Below are positions 1-5,474 of a stretch of DNA of 6,747 nucleotides, piece after piece. The DNA is from Nocardioides sp. (GTDB taxonomy: Bacteria; Actinomycetota; Actinomycetes; Propionibacteriales; Nocardioidaceae): positions 1 to 6,747 of the forward strand of contig JASLDK010000437.1 of assembly GCA_030145945.1 (NCBI GenBank). The letters are read 5' to 3'. The notes under the pieces are model-generated. The model was given only the letters and a program-made list of their open reading frames with translations. It ran no database searches and was not told where the DNA came from. Within the stretch, counting starts at the first letter, position 1, and each line of letters begins with the position of its first letter. A program made the translations under genes and the position numbers.

Positions 1-95
1 TGGTAGCACAGCTCGATCCCGCGGCCGACAGGGGCGATCAGCTCCCCCGACCTGGTCACTTCGGGCGGGGTCGCGGGCGTCGAGGCTCCAGACAT
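1..95 (-). CDS. Alpha/beta fold hydrolase, N-terminal fragment
   Basis: This is the 5' end of a gene that runs off the left edge; only about 31 residues are visible. Reading leftwards from the ATG at 95-93, the peptide opens with a Ser/Thr/Pro-rich stretch and then GRGIELCYQ. That segment resembles the first beta strand of RdmC/aclacinomycin-methylesterase-like alpha/beta hydrolases, where a short 'GIELCYETFG' strand precedes the oxyanion loop. The nucleophile elbow and catalytic acid and His lie outside the window, so the substrate cannot be judged. The gene is divergent from the lipase at 153, and the two start codons are about 57 bp apart. I see no strong ribosome binding site before the ATG. 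The family call rests on one short motif and is tentative; that it is coding is supported by an open frame to the edge and an in-frame ATG. Confidence 0.55.
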   Translation of the reverse strand, partial: MSGASTPATPPEVTRSGELIAPVGRGIELCY

Positions 96-102
96 GGTCA
101 CA

Positions 103-113
103 GTTTGACAAAC
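103..113. promoter_or_regulatory. Odd-centred palindrome in divergent hydrolase promoter
   Basis: GTTTG-A-CAAAC is a perfect 5-1-5 inverted repeat between the two divergent hydrolase genes, 8 bp upstream of the minus-strand ATG. It contains a TTGACA hexamer (105-110) identical to the sigma70 -35 consensus. It could be an operator for a dimeric regulator, a -35 element for the plus-strand gene, or both. No -10 at 17 bp spacing is convincing (GATTCA at 128-133 matches poorly). Confidence 0.35.
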
Positions 114-139
114 AGAGGTTGGTTGTCGATTCAACTGGG

Positions 140-145
140 TACGGT
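140..145 (+). promoter_or_regulatory. Candidate -10 element of the lipase gene (leaderless)
   Basis: TACGGT fits the actinobacterial TANNNT -10 pattern and ends exactly 7 nt before the GTG at 153. That spacing would put the transcription start at or next to the start codon, giving a leaderless mRNA. This agrees with the lack of a clear Shine-Dalgarno sequence there. No good -35 lies at 16-18 bp. Confidence 0.4.
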
Positions 146-152
146 GTGTGAC

Positions 153-986
153 GTGAGCAACACGATGGCACCGTGGCTGATGCCGGACGGATTCAACCGT
201 CCGCCGCTGGCCGCGCTCCTGCGCGAGGGAAGTCTGGTCACCGAAGCCGGCCGGTTCGCAGCTCATCGTGGTGCGGGGCATGCCGCCCGTCGGCCTACCT
301 CCTGGGCCTCGCGGCCCGCCACCCGCGTGAGCGAGCCCGTCCTGCTCATCCCCGGCTTCCTCGCCGGGGACTGGACCTTGGCTGCCATGGCCCGCGAGTT
401 GAGGAGCCAGGGTTTCCGGACCTACCGCTCCCACATCCACGCCAACGTCGACTGCACGTTGGCCACGGCGCTTGCCCTCGAGGGACGTCTCGAACAGCTC
501 GCCGAGCGTCGTGGTGCACGGGTCCAGATCGTCGGCCACAGCCTCGGCGGCATGATCGCCCGCGGCCTTGCCGCTCGACGTCCTGACCTGATCGCCGGCA
601 TCGTCACCATGGGCAGCCCGATGCGCGCCCCCGCCGCCCACCACGCCGCTCTCACCCGCGGCGTCCGGGTCCTCAACCGACTCTCCGACGCCGGTTTCAG
701 CGGACTGATGACCGAGGACTGCGTGGGCGGTCGATGCTCACACCTCAGCTTCACCGAGTCGCAAGACCCACTGCGTCACGACGTCGCGATGACCAACATC
801 TATTCGAAGCGCGACGGCATCGTCGACTGGAAGGCCTGCATTGACCCCGCCGGCCAGGCCGTCGAGGTCCGGGCCTCCCACATCGGCATGGCCGTCGACC
901 CGCGGGTGATGGAACACGTCAAGGCCGCGCTGCTGCGGGGGAGTTCGGCGTACGCCGCGCCGTTGTCGATCGTCGAGACCGCCTGA
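153..986 (+). CDS. Alpha/beta hydrolase, lipase/esterase with GHSLG motif
   Basis: This is a predicted serine hydrolase of 277 aa acting on ester or lipid substrates. An oxyanion-side strand VLLIPGFLAGD lies near residues 63-73. The nucleophile elbow GHSLGG puts the catalytic Ser at about 130. YSKRDGIVD offers the acid Asp at about 221, and ASHIGM the His at about 243. The 'PGF' in place of HG, with GHSLGGMIAR and the MGSPM strand, resembles the PGAP1-like/triacylglycerol lipase group. I see no signal peptide or membrane segment, so it is probably cytoplasmic. A C-x4-C pair (about 190 and 195) lies in the lid-side region and could be structural. The frame is also open upstream to a TTG at 105, but that TTG is part of a TTGACA promoter-like hexamer; I prefer the GTG at 153, which follows a TANNNT -10. 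The gene is convergent with glpX. The substrate is unknown. Confidence 0.85.
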   Translation: MSNTMAPWLMPDGFNRPPLAALLREGSLVTEAGRFAAHRGAGHAARRPTSWASRPATRVSEPVLLIPGFLAGDWTLAAMARELRSQGFRTYRSHIHANVDCTLATALALEGRLEQLAERRGARVQIVGHSLGGMIARGLAARRPDLIAGIVTMGSPMRAPAAHHAALTRGVRVLNRLSDAGFSGLMTEDCVGGRCSHLSFTESQDPLRHDVAMTNIYSKRDGIVDWKACIDPAGQAVEVRASHIGMAVDPRVMEHVKAALLRGSSAYAAPLSIVETA

Positions 987-1089
987 GGCTGGCCGGGTGT
1001 CGGTGGTCCGGTCCCCGTAGTCGCCTCCCGTCCCACCCCTTCGCGACTCGGAGCGGGGACCCCGCCGTCGGCCCTCGCGCCGGCCAGCC
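987..1089. repeat. Nested three-tier inverted repeat after the lipase stop
   Basis: Three inverted repeats nest inside one another. GGCTGGCCGG (987-996) pairs with 1080-1089, GGTCCCCG (1010-1017) with 1054-1061, and AGTCGC (1019-1024) with 1043-1048, leaving an 18-nt pyrimidine-rich loop. All three arms are perfect. The outer arm begins at the first base after the lipase TGA. As RNA this could fold into a long interrupted hairpin, so it may act as a transcription terminator or 3'-end stabiliser for the lipase mRNA. A small miniature inverted-repeat element is another possibility, but no target-site duplication is seen. No T-run follows on the plus strand. Confidence 0.55.
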
Positions 1090-1134
1090 CGACGCCTGTC
1101 GGTCATCGCAGGAAGCGAAGGTGACGGAGTGTAG

Positions 1135-1166
1135 GGAGCGACGAAGGAGCGACCGGAGCGGAGGAG
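1135..1166. repeat. Purine-rich degenerate GGAGCGAC repeats
   Basis: GGAGCGAC occurs at 1135-1142 and 1146-1153, with a decayed third copy (GGAGCGGA) at 1155-1162, inside a longer stretch (about 1108-1170) that is almost entirely G/A with scattered C. The phase between copies is 11 then 9 bp, so this is not a coding repeat. It lies in the gap between convergent genes and no plausible gene covers it. Such G/A-rich tracts recur in intergenic DNA of high-GC actinobacteria; the function is unknown. Confidence 0.4.
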
Positions 1167-1241
1167 TCGAGCTTTCGGCGAGCCGGCCGTCTTGCCGCCA
1201 GACCGCCTCTACCAGCCGCTGGCCTCGACCGCGCGCGCGGC

Positions 1242-1270
1242 AGCGTGTCGCGAGGCACGAGCGACACGCT
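1242..1270 (-). terminator. Perfect 10-bp hairpin downstream of glpX
   Basis: AGCGTGTCGC (1242-1251) and its exact complement GCGACACGCT (1261-1270) flank a 9-nt loop. On the minus strand the stem begins 13 nt after the glpX stop. No T-tract follows in either direction, which is common for actinobacterial hairpin terminators. The stem could work in both directions, because the lipase gene approaches from the other side. Confidence 0.6.
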
Positions 1271-1283
1271 CGCGCCATTCAAG

Positions 1284-2297
1284 CTAGTCGAAGTCGATGG
1301 CCGAGAAGCTGCGCAGCTTGGCGAGTCGGTGCTCGGAGGTGATGGTGCGGATCGTGCCGCTGCGCGAGCGCATCACGAGCGACTGGGTGACGGCGCCGCC
1401 GCCGCGGTAGCGCACACCGCGGACGAGCTCGCCGTCGGTGATGCCGGTGGCGACGAAGAAGCTGTCGTCGCCGGTGACGAGGGTGTCGGTGGTGAGGATG
1501 TGGTCGGGGTCGAGGTTGTGGCCGGCGTCGATGGCGCGCTGGCGCTCGTCGTCGTCGGTGGGCCACAGTCGACCCTGGATGGTGCCGCCCATGGCCTTCA
1601 TCGCGCAGGCGGCGATGATGCCCTCGGGGGTGCCGCCGATGCCGAGCAGCAGGTCGATGCCGGTGTCGGGGCGGGCGGCCATGATGGCGCCGGCGACGTC
1701 GCCGTCGGTGATGAACTTGATCCGGGCGCCGGTGGCGCGGATGTCGTCGACGAGCTGGTTGTGGCGCGGTCGGTCGAGGAGTACGACGGTGACGTCGGCG
1801 GCTGATGAGCCCTTGGCCTTGGCGACCTGGTGGATGTTCTCGGCGACGGGGTAGCGGATGTCGACGACGTCGGCGGCCTCGGAGCCGGTGACGAGCTTCT
1901 CCATGTAGAACACGGCCGAGGGGTCGTACATCGTGCCGCGCGGTGAGGCGGCCAGCACGGCGATCGCGTTGTTCATGCCCTTGGCGGTCAGCGTGGTGCC
2001 GTCGATCGGGTCGACCGCGATGTCGCACTCGGGGCCGGTGCCGTCGCCGACCTGCTCGCCGTTGTAGAGCATGGGGGCGTCGTCCTTCTCGCCCTCGCCG
2101 ATGACGACGGTTCCGTTCATGGCGACCGACGAGATCATCACCCGCATCGCCTCGACGGCGACGCCGTCCGCCCCGTTCTTGTCGCCGCGTCCGACCCAGC
2201 GGCCGGCTGCCATGGCGGCCGCCTCGGTGACCCGGACGAGCTCCAGGGCGAGGTTGCGGTCGGGGGCAGAGGGCTCCACGGCGAGGGCGTCGTTCAT
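1284..2297 (-). CDS. glpX: Class II fructose-1,6-bisphosphatase GlpX
   Basis: GlpX hydrolyses fructose 1,6-bisphosphate to fructose 6-phosphate and phosphate, the committed gluconeogenic step, in the cytoplasm with divalent metal. The product is 337 aa, the usual family length. Metal and substrate motifs of the Li+-sensitive phosphatase fold are all present: GRGDKNGAD (about 36-44), VIGEGEKDDAPML (about 65-77), the signature DPIDGTT (96-102), ITDGDVAGAI (about 196-205), and LLLGIGGTPEG (about 216-226) with the conserved Glu at 225. The ATG at 2297 is favoured because family members begin shortly before 'RNLALELVRVTEAAA'. A -10-like TAGGGT lies 7 nt upstream, so glpX may have its own leaderless transcript. 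It is also 41 nt behind modC on the same strand, so read-through from the molybdate operon is possible. A hairpin follows its stop. No molybdate-related role is implied. Confidence 0.97.
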   Translation of the reverse strand: MNDALAVEPSAPDRNLALELVRVTEAAAMAAGRWVGRGDKNGADGVAVEAMRVMISSVAMNGTVVIGEGEKDDAPMLYNGEQVGDGTGPECDIAVDPIDGTTLTAKGMNNAIAVLAASPRGTMYDPSAVFYMEKLVTGSEAADVVDIRYPVAENIHQVAKAKGSSAADVTVVLLDRPRHNQLVDDIRATGARIKFITDGDVAGAIMAARPDTGIDLLLGIGGTPEGIIAACAMKAMGGTIQGRLWPTDDDERQRAIDAGHNLDPDHILTTDTLVTGDDSFFVATGITDGELVRGVRYRGGGAVTQSLVMRSRSGTIRTITSEHRLAKLRSFSAIDFD

Positions 2298-2304
2298 GAC
2301 CTGC

Positions 2305-2310
2305 ACCCTA
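2305..2310 (-). promoter_or_regulatory. Candidate -10 element of glpX
   Basis: Read on the minus strand, 2310-2305 is TAGGGT, which fits TANNNT and ends 7 nt before the glpX ATG. It sits in the 41-nt gap after modC. Transcription from it would start at or next to the ATG, giving a leaderless mRNA. The upstream sequence is GC-rich and shows no -35 match. The short gap also leaves room for read-through from modC. Confidence 0.4.
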
Positions 2311-2338
2311 TCGTTTCCGCAGCCCACGGCGGGGATCG

Positions 2339-3385
2339 TCAGCGTGCGTAGACAGCGACTTCGGTCGCCTTCACCACGAAGGTGACCTCCCGACCGGGCG
2401 CCAGGCCGAGTTCGGCGACGGAGGCGACGGTGACGTCGGCAGCGAGATCTCCCGCTCGCACCCGGACCAGATCGCCGAGCGGTTCGAGGTCGGTGAGGGC
2501 GACGCGCAGGGCATTGCGGGGACTGCCGCCCGGTGCGGCGTCGTGGACGGCGACGGCCGATGGTCGGAAAACGGCAACCGCCGCCTGTCCGGCCACGGGC
2601 GAGGGCTCGCTGGGCGAGCCGTGCAGGACGAGACCATCGGGCCGGCGTACGCCGTCGGGGGTGGCGATGCCCGCGACGAGGTTGAGGCCGGCGAACCTCG
2701 CAGCGAACGCGCTCCTCGGCCTCGACAGGACGTCCGCGGTCGGCCCCACCTCGACGACACGTCCTGCCTCGAGGACGACGACCCGGTCGGCGAGCAGCAG
2801 GGCGTCGAGGACGTGATGGGTGACGATGACAGTGGTCCGGTCCTCGAGGACCCGCCGCAGCAGGGCCCGCAGTGCGGGCGCGACTGCCACATCGAGCGCG
2901 GCCATCGGCTCGTCGAGGAGCAGCAGGCTCGGGTCGGCGGCGAGAGCCCGGGCGACGGCGACACGTTGCGCCTGTCCGCCGGAGAGCTGGACGGGACGAC
3001 GCTGGGCGAGGTCGGCTGCACCGACCTCGCCCAGCCAGCGGGCGGCACTCGCCCGTGCGTCCCGACGGCCCACGCCCCCACTTCGCGGGCCGAAGGCGAC
3101 GTTCTCGAGGACCGAGAGGTGGGGGAAGAGGAGGGGGTCCTGCGCCAGCAGGGCGGTACGCCGAGCGTGGGGTGCCACCCACCGGCCCGGACCGGTCAGC
3201 ACCTGGCCGTCGAGCACCACCCGGCCGGCGTCGGGGCGCAACAGGCCCCCGAGGGCGGCGAGGGTGGTCGACTTCCCGGCCCCGTTGGGCCCGAGCAGGG
3301 CCACCGTCTCCCCGGCCGGGACCTCGAAGGCGACGTCGACGTCGCGATCCTCGACCTTCAGCTCGACCTGGAGCCCCGCGCTCAC
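2339..3385 (-). CDS. modC: Molybdate ABC transporter ATP-binding protein ModC
   Basis: ModC is the cytoplasmic ATPase that powers molybdate import through ModB. The product is 348 aa, close to E. coli ModC. Nucleotide-binding motifs are complete: Walker A GPNGAGKST (32-40), Q-loop Gln82 in LLAQDPLLFPH, signature LSGGQAQRVA (134-143), Walker B LLLLDEP (154-160), D-loop ALD (163-165) and the switch His190. After about residue 235 comes a C-terminal TOBE/Mop-type domain (about 286-347, ending in VVKATEVAVYAR) of the kind that binds oxyanion and regulates ATPase activity in this family. The start is the GTG at 3385-3383, whose GTGA overlaps the modB stop by 4 bp. The frame is open far upstream into modB, but that extension is Arg/Pro/His-rich and has no ModC homology. 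The gene is the last of the mod genes and is followed by glpX. Confidence 0.95.
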   Translation of the reverse strand: MSAGLQVELKVEDRDVDVAFEVPAGETVALLGPNGAGKSTTLAALGGLLRPDAGRVVLDGQVLTGPGRWVAPHARRTALLAQDPLLFPHLSVLENVAFGPRSGGVGRRDARASAARWLGEVGAADLAQRRPVQLSGGQAQRVAVARALAADPSLLLLDEPMAALDVAVAPALRALLRRVLEDRTTVIVTHHVLDALLLADRVVVLEAGRVVEVGPTADVLSRPRSAFAARFAGLNLVAGIATPDGVRRPDGLVLHGSPSEPSPVAGQAAVAVFRPSAVAVHDAAPGGSPRNALRVALTDLEPLGDLVRVRAGDLAADVTVASVAELGLAPGREVTFVVKATEVAVYAR

Positions 3386-4167
3386 ATCGCCCCCCGCGGC
3401 CGGACCAGGCCGATGACCAGCACGGCGATCACGACGAGCAGCAGCGACATCGCCACCGCTGCATCGGTGTCGGTGACGCGAAGGTTGTAGATCAGCAGTG
3501 GCAGGGTGCGGGTGGTTCCTTCGAGGCTGCCGGCGAAGGTGATCGTGGCGCCGAATTCCCCCAGGGAGCGGGCGAAGGCCAGCACCGCACCCGATGCGAG
3601 GCCGGGCAGGACCAGCGGCAGGGTGACCCGGCGCAGGACCGTGGTCGGGCGCGCTCCGAGGGACGCCGCCACCACGTCGTACCGCTCTCCGGAGGTGCGC
3701 AGCGCGCCTTCCAGGCTGATGACGAGGAAGGGCAGCGAGACGAAGGTCTGCGCGAGGACCACGGCGATGGTGCTGAATGCGATCCGGATCCCGGCTGCCT
3801 CGAGTTCGGTGCCGAGCAGGCCCTGGCGGCCGAAGGTCGAGAGCAGGGCGATGCCGCCCACCACCGGCGGCAGGACGAGGGGCAGCAGCACGAGCGAGCG
3901 GAGTACGCCGAGCCACCGAGCCTCGCTGCGAGCGAGCATGGTCGCCAACGGGATGCCGAGGACCAGGCAGAGCAGGGTGCTGGCGGCTGAGGTCTTCAGG
4001 CTCAGCGTCAACGCCGAGAGGGCAGCCTCAGATGTGACCAGCGAGGGAAAGTCGCCCCAGGCGATCCGGGTGGTCATCGAAGCCACCGGGAGGACCACGA
4101 ACACGCCGGCGAGCGCCGCGGGCAGGAACAGCCAGCGCGGGAGGCCGACGTGCCGGGTGCGGCTCAC
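3382..4167 (-). CDS. modB: Molybdate ABC transporter permease ModB
   Basis: ModB is the inner-membrane permease that forms the molybdate channel as a dimer with two ModC subunits. The product is 261 aa with about six hydrophobic segments (roughly 12-31, 52-77, 88-110, 132-152, 186-203 and 238-255). The cytoplasmic EAA loop that docks on the ATPase is visible at about 160-190, where VAASLGARPTTVLRR is followed by VTLPLVLPGL, with the conserved Gly171 and Leu-Pro183-184. The downstream SLGEFGATITFAGS (about 201-214) and TLPLLIYN segments are typical of ModB/CysTW-type permeases. The start is the GTG at 4167-4165, whose GTGA overlaps the modA stop by 4 bp; the stop overlaps the modC GTG in the same way. 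The open frame further upstream is an out-of-frame shadow of modA. Confidence 0.95.
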   Translation of the reverse strand: MSRTRHVGLPRWLFLPAALAGVFVVLPVASMTTRIAWGDFPSLVTSEAALSALTLSLKTSAASTLLCLVLGIPLATMLARSEARWLGVLRSLVLLPLVLPPVVGGIALLSTFGRQGLLGTELEAAGIRIAFSTIAVVLAQTFVSLPFLVISLEGALRTSGERYDVVAASLGARPTTVLRRVTLPLVLPGLASGAVLAFARSLGEFGATITFAGSLEGTTRTLPLLIYNLRVTDTDAAVAMSLLLVVIAVLVIGLVRPRGAM

Positions 4168-4955
4168 GAGGAGGGCGGCCCGAAGCCGGCGCTCTGCAGC
4201 ACCTTCTGCCCCTCGCCCCGGACCAGATCGATCCAGTCCTTCGCCAGTGTCGTGTGCTTCGAGCCCTTCACGGCCACGATCGGATAGTGGTTGACGACCT
4301 CGGCGGACTCCGGGAACGCGATGCCCTGCACCTTGTCGCCGGCCGCGGCCACGTCGGTGACGTAGACCAGGCCCGCGTCGGCTTCGCCGTCCTGGACCTT
4401 GGCGAGCACGCCGGTCACCGAGTCCTCCTCGCTCACCGGGGCAAGGGTGAGTCCGGCGGCGTCGGCGAGCTTGAGGGCCGCGCTGCCGCACGGCACCTCG
4501 GGCTGGCACAGCACCAGCTGCAGGTCCTTCTTCGTCAGGTCGGCGAGCGTCTTGATGTCGGCCGGATTGCCGGGTGGGACCGCGATCATCAAGGTGTTGG
4601 TGGCGAACTCGGCAGGCGTTCCCTCGGTCTGGCCGGCCGCGACGAGCTTGTCCATGTTGGTGGTGTCGGCCGATGCGAACACGTCCGCCGCGGCGCCCTC
4701 GGTGATCTGGGTGACCAGGTCGGAGGATCCGCCGAAGGACAGCTTCACGTCGACGCCCGGATGGGCGTCCTCGAAGGTCTTCTCCATCTCCTCGAAGGTC
4801 TTGGTGAGGGAGGCGGCGGCGAAGACGGTGAGGGTCTGGTCGCCCTTGCCCCCGCCTGCCTTGTCGGATCCCTTGTCGTCGCCGCAGGAGGCGAGGGGCA
4901 GCGCGAGCAGCACGACGGCGCTGGTTGCGGTGAGACGGAGCAGGCCCTTGTTCAT
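4164..4955 (-). CDS. modA: Molybdate-binding lipoprotein ModA
   Basis: ModA is the extracellular binding protein that captures molybdate (possibly tungstate) and delivers it to ModBC. The product is 263 aa. It begins with a lipoprotein signal peptide: MNKGLLRLTA, a hydrophobic stretch, then the lipobox LASC with Cys24 as the lipidation site, followed by a Gly/Asp/Lys-rich linker. Ligand-pocket motifs follow the ModA pattern: VFAAASLTKTF (44-54), SFGGSSDLVTQI (73-84), ADVFASAD (90-97), VPCGSAA (154-160) and AGLVYVTD (194-201, Tyr198 expected to contact the anion). The ATG at 4955 overlaps the regulator's TGA in an ATGA arrangement and has a good Shine-Dalgarno upstream. The motifs do not settle molybdate versus tungstate preference; the Mop-domain regulator supports molybdate. 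Confidence 0.95.
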   Translation of the reverse strand: MNKGLLRLTATSAVVLLALPLASCGDDKGSDKAGGGKGDQTLTVFAAASLTKTFEEMEKTFEDAHPGVDVKLSFGGSSDLVTQITEGAAADVFASADTTNMDKLVAAGQTEGTPAEFATNTLMIAVPPGNPADIKTLADLTKKDLQLVLCQPEVPCGSAALKLADAAGLTLAPVSEEDSVTGVLAKVQDGEADAGLVYVTDVAAAGDKVQGIAFPESAEVVNHYPIVAVKGSKHTTLAKDWIDLVRGEGQKVLQSAGFGPPSS

Positions 4956-5383
4956 GAGTGCTTCCTTGCAACGGGTCGTTCGACGACGACATTGGTGGAC
5001 TTGACCGAGGCGATGGCGCGTACGCCGGGGGCGAGCCCGAGTTCGTCGGCCGCCTCGGCGCTCATCAGGGAGACCACGCGATAGGGGCCGCAGACCATCT
5101 CGACCTGCGCCATCACCGTGTCGGCAACGACTCGGGTGACGATCCCCGTCATCCGGTTGCGGGCGCTGACCTCGCCGGACCGGGTGCGGTCCCGGTCGGC
5201 GTCGTCGATGAGTGACGTCGCCAGAACGGCGAGGTCCGCGCCTGAGATCACGGTGCGGCCGTCGGCGGTCGTGCTCGGCACTCGGCCGGCGTCGATCCAC
5301 CGGCGGACGGTGTCGGTGGAGACGCCGAGCAGTTCGGATGCTTCGGCGACGCGATAACTGGTCACGAGACGAGACTGTCGCAT
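4952..5383 (-). CDS. HTH-Mop/TOBE molybdate-responsive transcriptional regulator
   Basis: This is a 143-aa predicted one-component regulator and the first gene of the mod operon. The N-terminal excisionase/MerR-like winged HTH (about 9-55) shows YRVAEASELLGVSTDTVRRW, then a DAGRVPST turn and a wing ending ISGADLAVLA. A short charged linker follows. The C-terminal single Mop/TOBE domain (about 73-136) has SARNRMTGIV, VMAQVEMVCGPYRVVSLMS and AIASVKSTNVVVERP, the fold that binds molybdate in ModE and molbindins. It is therefore likely to sense intracellular molybdate and control its own operon, like ModE but with an unrelated DNA-binding domain. The ATG at 5383 has an AAAGAG-type site upstream; GTG at 5365 and TTG at 5401 are alternatives. 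The ATG lies inside a palindrome (5377-5390), which favours autoregulation or the GTG start. Its stop overlaps the modA ATG. Confidence 0.85.
   Translation of the reverse strand: MRQSRLVTSYRVAEASELLGVSTDTVRRWIDAGRVPSTTADGRTVISGADLAVLATSLIDDADRDRTRSGEVSARNRMTGIVTRVVADTVMAQVEMVCGPYRVVSLMSAEAADELGLAPGVRAIASVKSTNVVVERPVARKHS
4961..4967 (-). promoter_or_regulatory. Ribosome binding site of modA
   Basis: Read on the minus strand the site is AAGGAAG, 5 nt before the modA ATG and inside the last codons of the regulator gene. It is the clearest Shine-Dalgarno in the operon, and it confirms the lipoprotein start over longer in-frame options. It may let modA be translated at a higher level than the regulator. 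Confidence 0.7.
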
Positions 5384-5390
5384 GTGCGAC
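5377..5390. promoter_or_regulatory. Putative molybdate-regulator operator, copy 1
   Basis: GTCGCA-TG-TGCGAC is a perfect 6-2-6 palindrome that spans the presumed ATG (5383) of the regulator. It differs at only three positions from the palindrome at 5408-5421. Repetition of the same symmetric core (CGCA-TN-TGCG) upstream of a regulator gene suggests a dimer-binding operator. That the HTH-Mop protein binds it is inferred. Confidence 0.55.
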
Positions 5391-5407
5391 TCTTTTCGCA
5401 ACAGACA

Positions 5408-5421
5408 GACGCATCTGCGTC
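5408..5421. promoter_or_regulatory. Putative molybdate-regulator operator, copy 2
   Basis: GACGCA-TC-TGCGTC is a perfect 6-2-6 palindrome whose left edge is 31 bp from that of copy 1, about three helical turns, so both sites would face the same side of the DNA. A lone half-site TCGCA (5396-5400) lies between them. It directly abuts the CATAGT hexamer of the divergent DUF4245 gene, so binding here could affect both directions. Confidence 0.55.
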
Positions 5422-5427
5422 CATAGT
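5422..5427 (+). promoter_or_regulatory. Candidate -10 element of the DUF4245 gene
   Basis: CATAGT matches four of six TATAAT positions. Transcription would start near 5434-5436, leaving a leader of about 40 nt before the ATG at 5475, or a leaderless message from the in-frame GTG at 5436. No convincing -35 lies at 17 bp. The regulator's own minus-strand promoter must also fall in this 91-bp gap, but no good hexamer pair stands out. Confidence 0.3.
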
Positions 5428-5474
5428 CGGGGTGAGTGGTCGGAACCGTGCCATGGACTGGGACACTGGCGTCG

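Noticed and set aside
105..152. In-frame TTG at 105 as the start of the lipase gene
   Set aside because: The TTG is part of a TTGACA promoter-like hexamer and a palindrome, the added 16 residues look non-conserved, and GTG 153 follows a TANNNT -10.
1231..1240. GCGCGCGCGG run as a Z-DNA or regulatory element
   Set aside because: It is short and expected by chance in DNA of this GC content; nothing else supports a role.
1245..1805. Plus-strand 186-aa open frame opposite glpX
   Set aside because: Its Gly/Val/Asp/Ala-biased composition is typical of an antisense shadow of a high-GC gene, and glpX on the other strand is certain.
2298..3182. Open frame extending glpX upstream to give about 632 aa
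   Set aside because: The added N-terminus is a low-complexity Arg/Pro/Gly shadow of modC in another frame; GlpX is complete from the ATG at 2297.
3386..3916. Long open frame extending modC upstream to give about 525 aa
   Set aside because: The extension is Arg/Pro/His-rich, lies opposite modB in another frame, and has no ModC features; the GTG at 3385 overlaps the modB stop as expected in an operon.
5436..5474. GTG at 5436 as the DUF4245 start
   Set aside because: It would be leaderless behind CATAGT, so it is not impossible, but it adds 13 residues unlike the family N-terminus; ATG 5475 is preferred.
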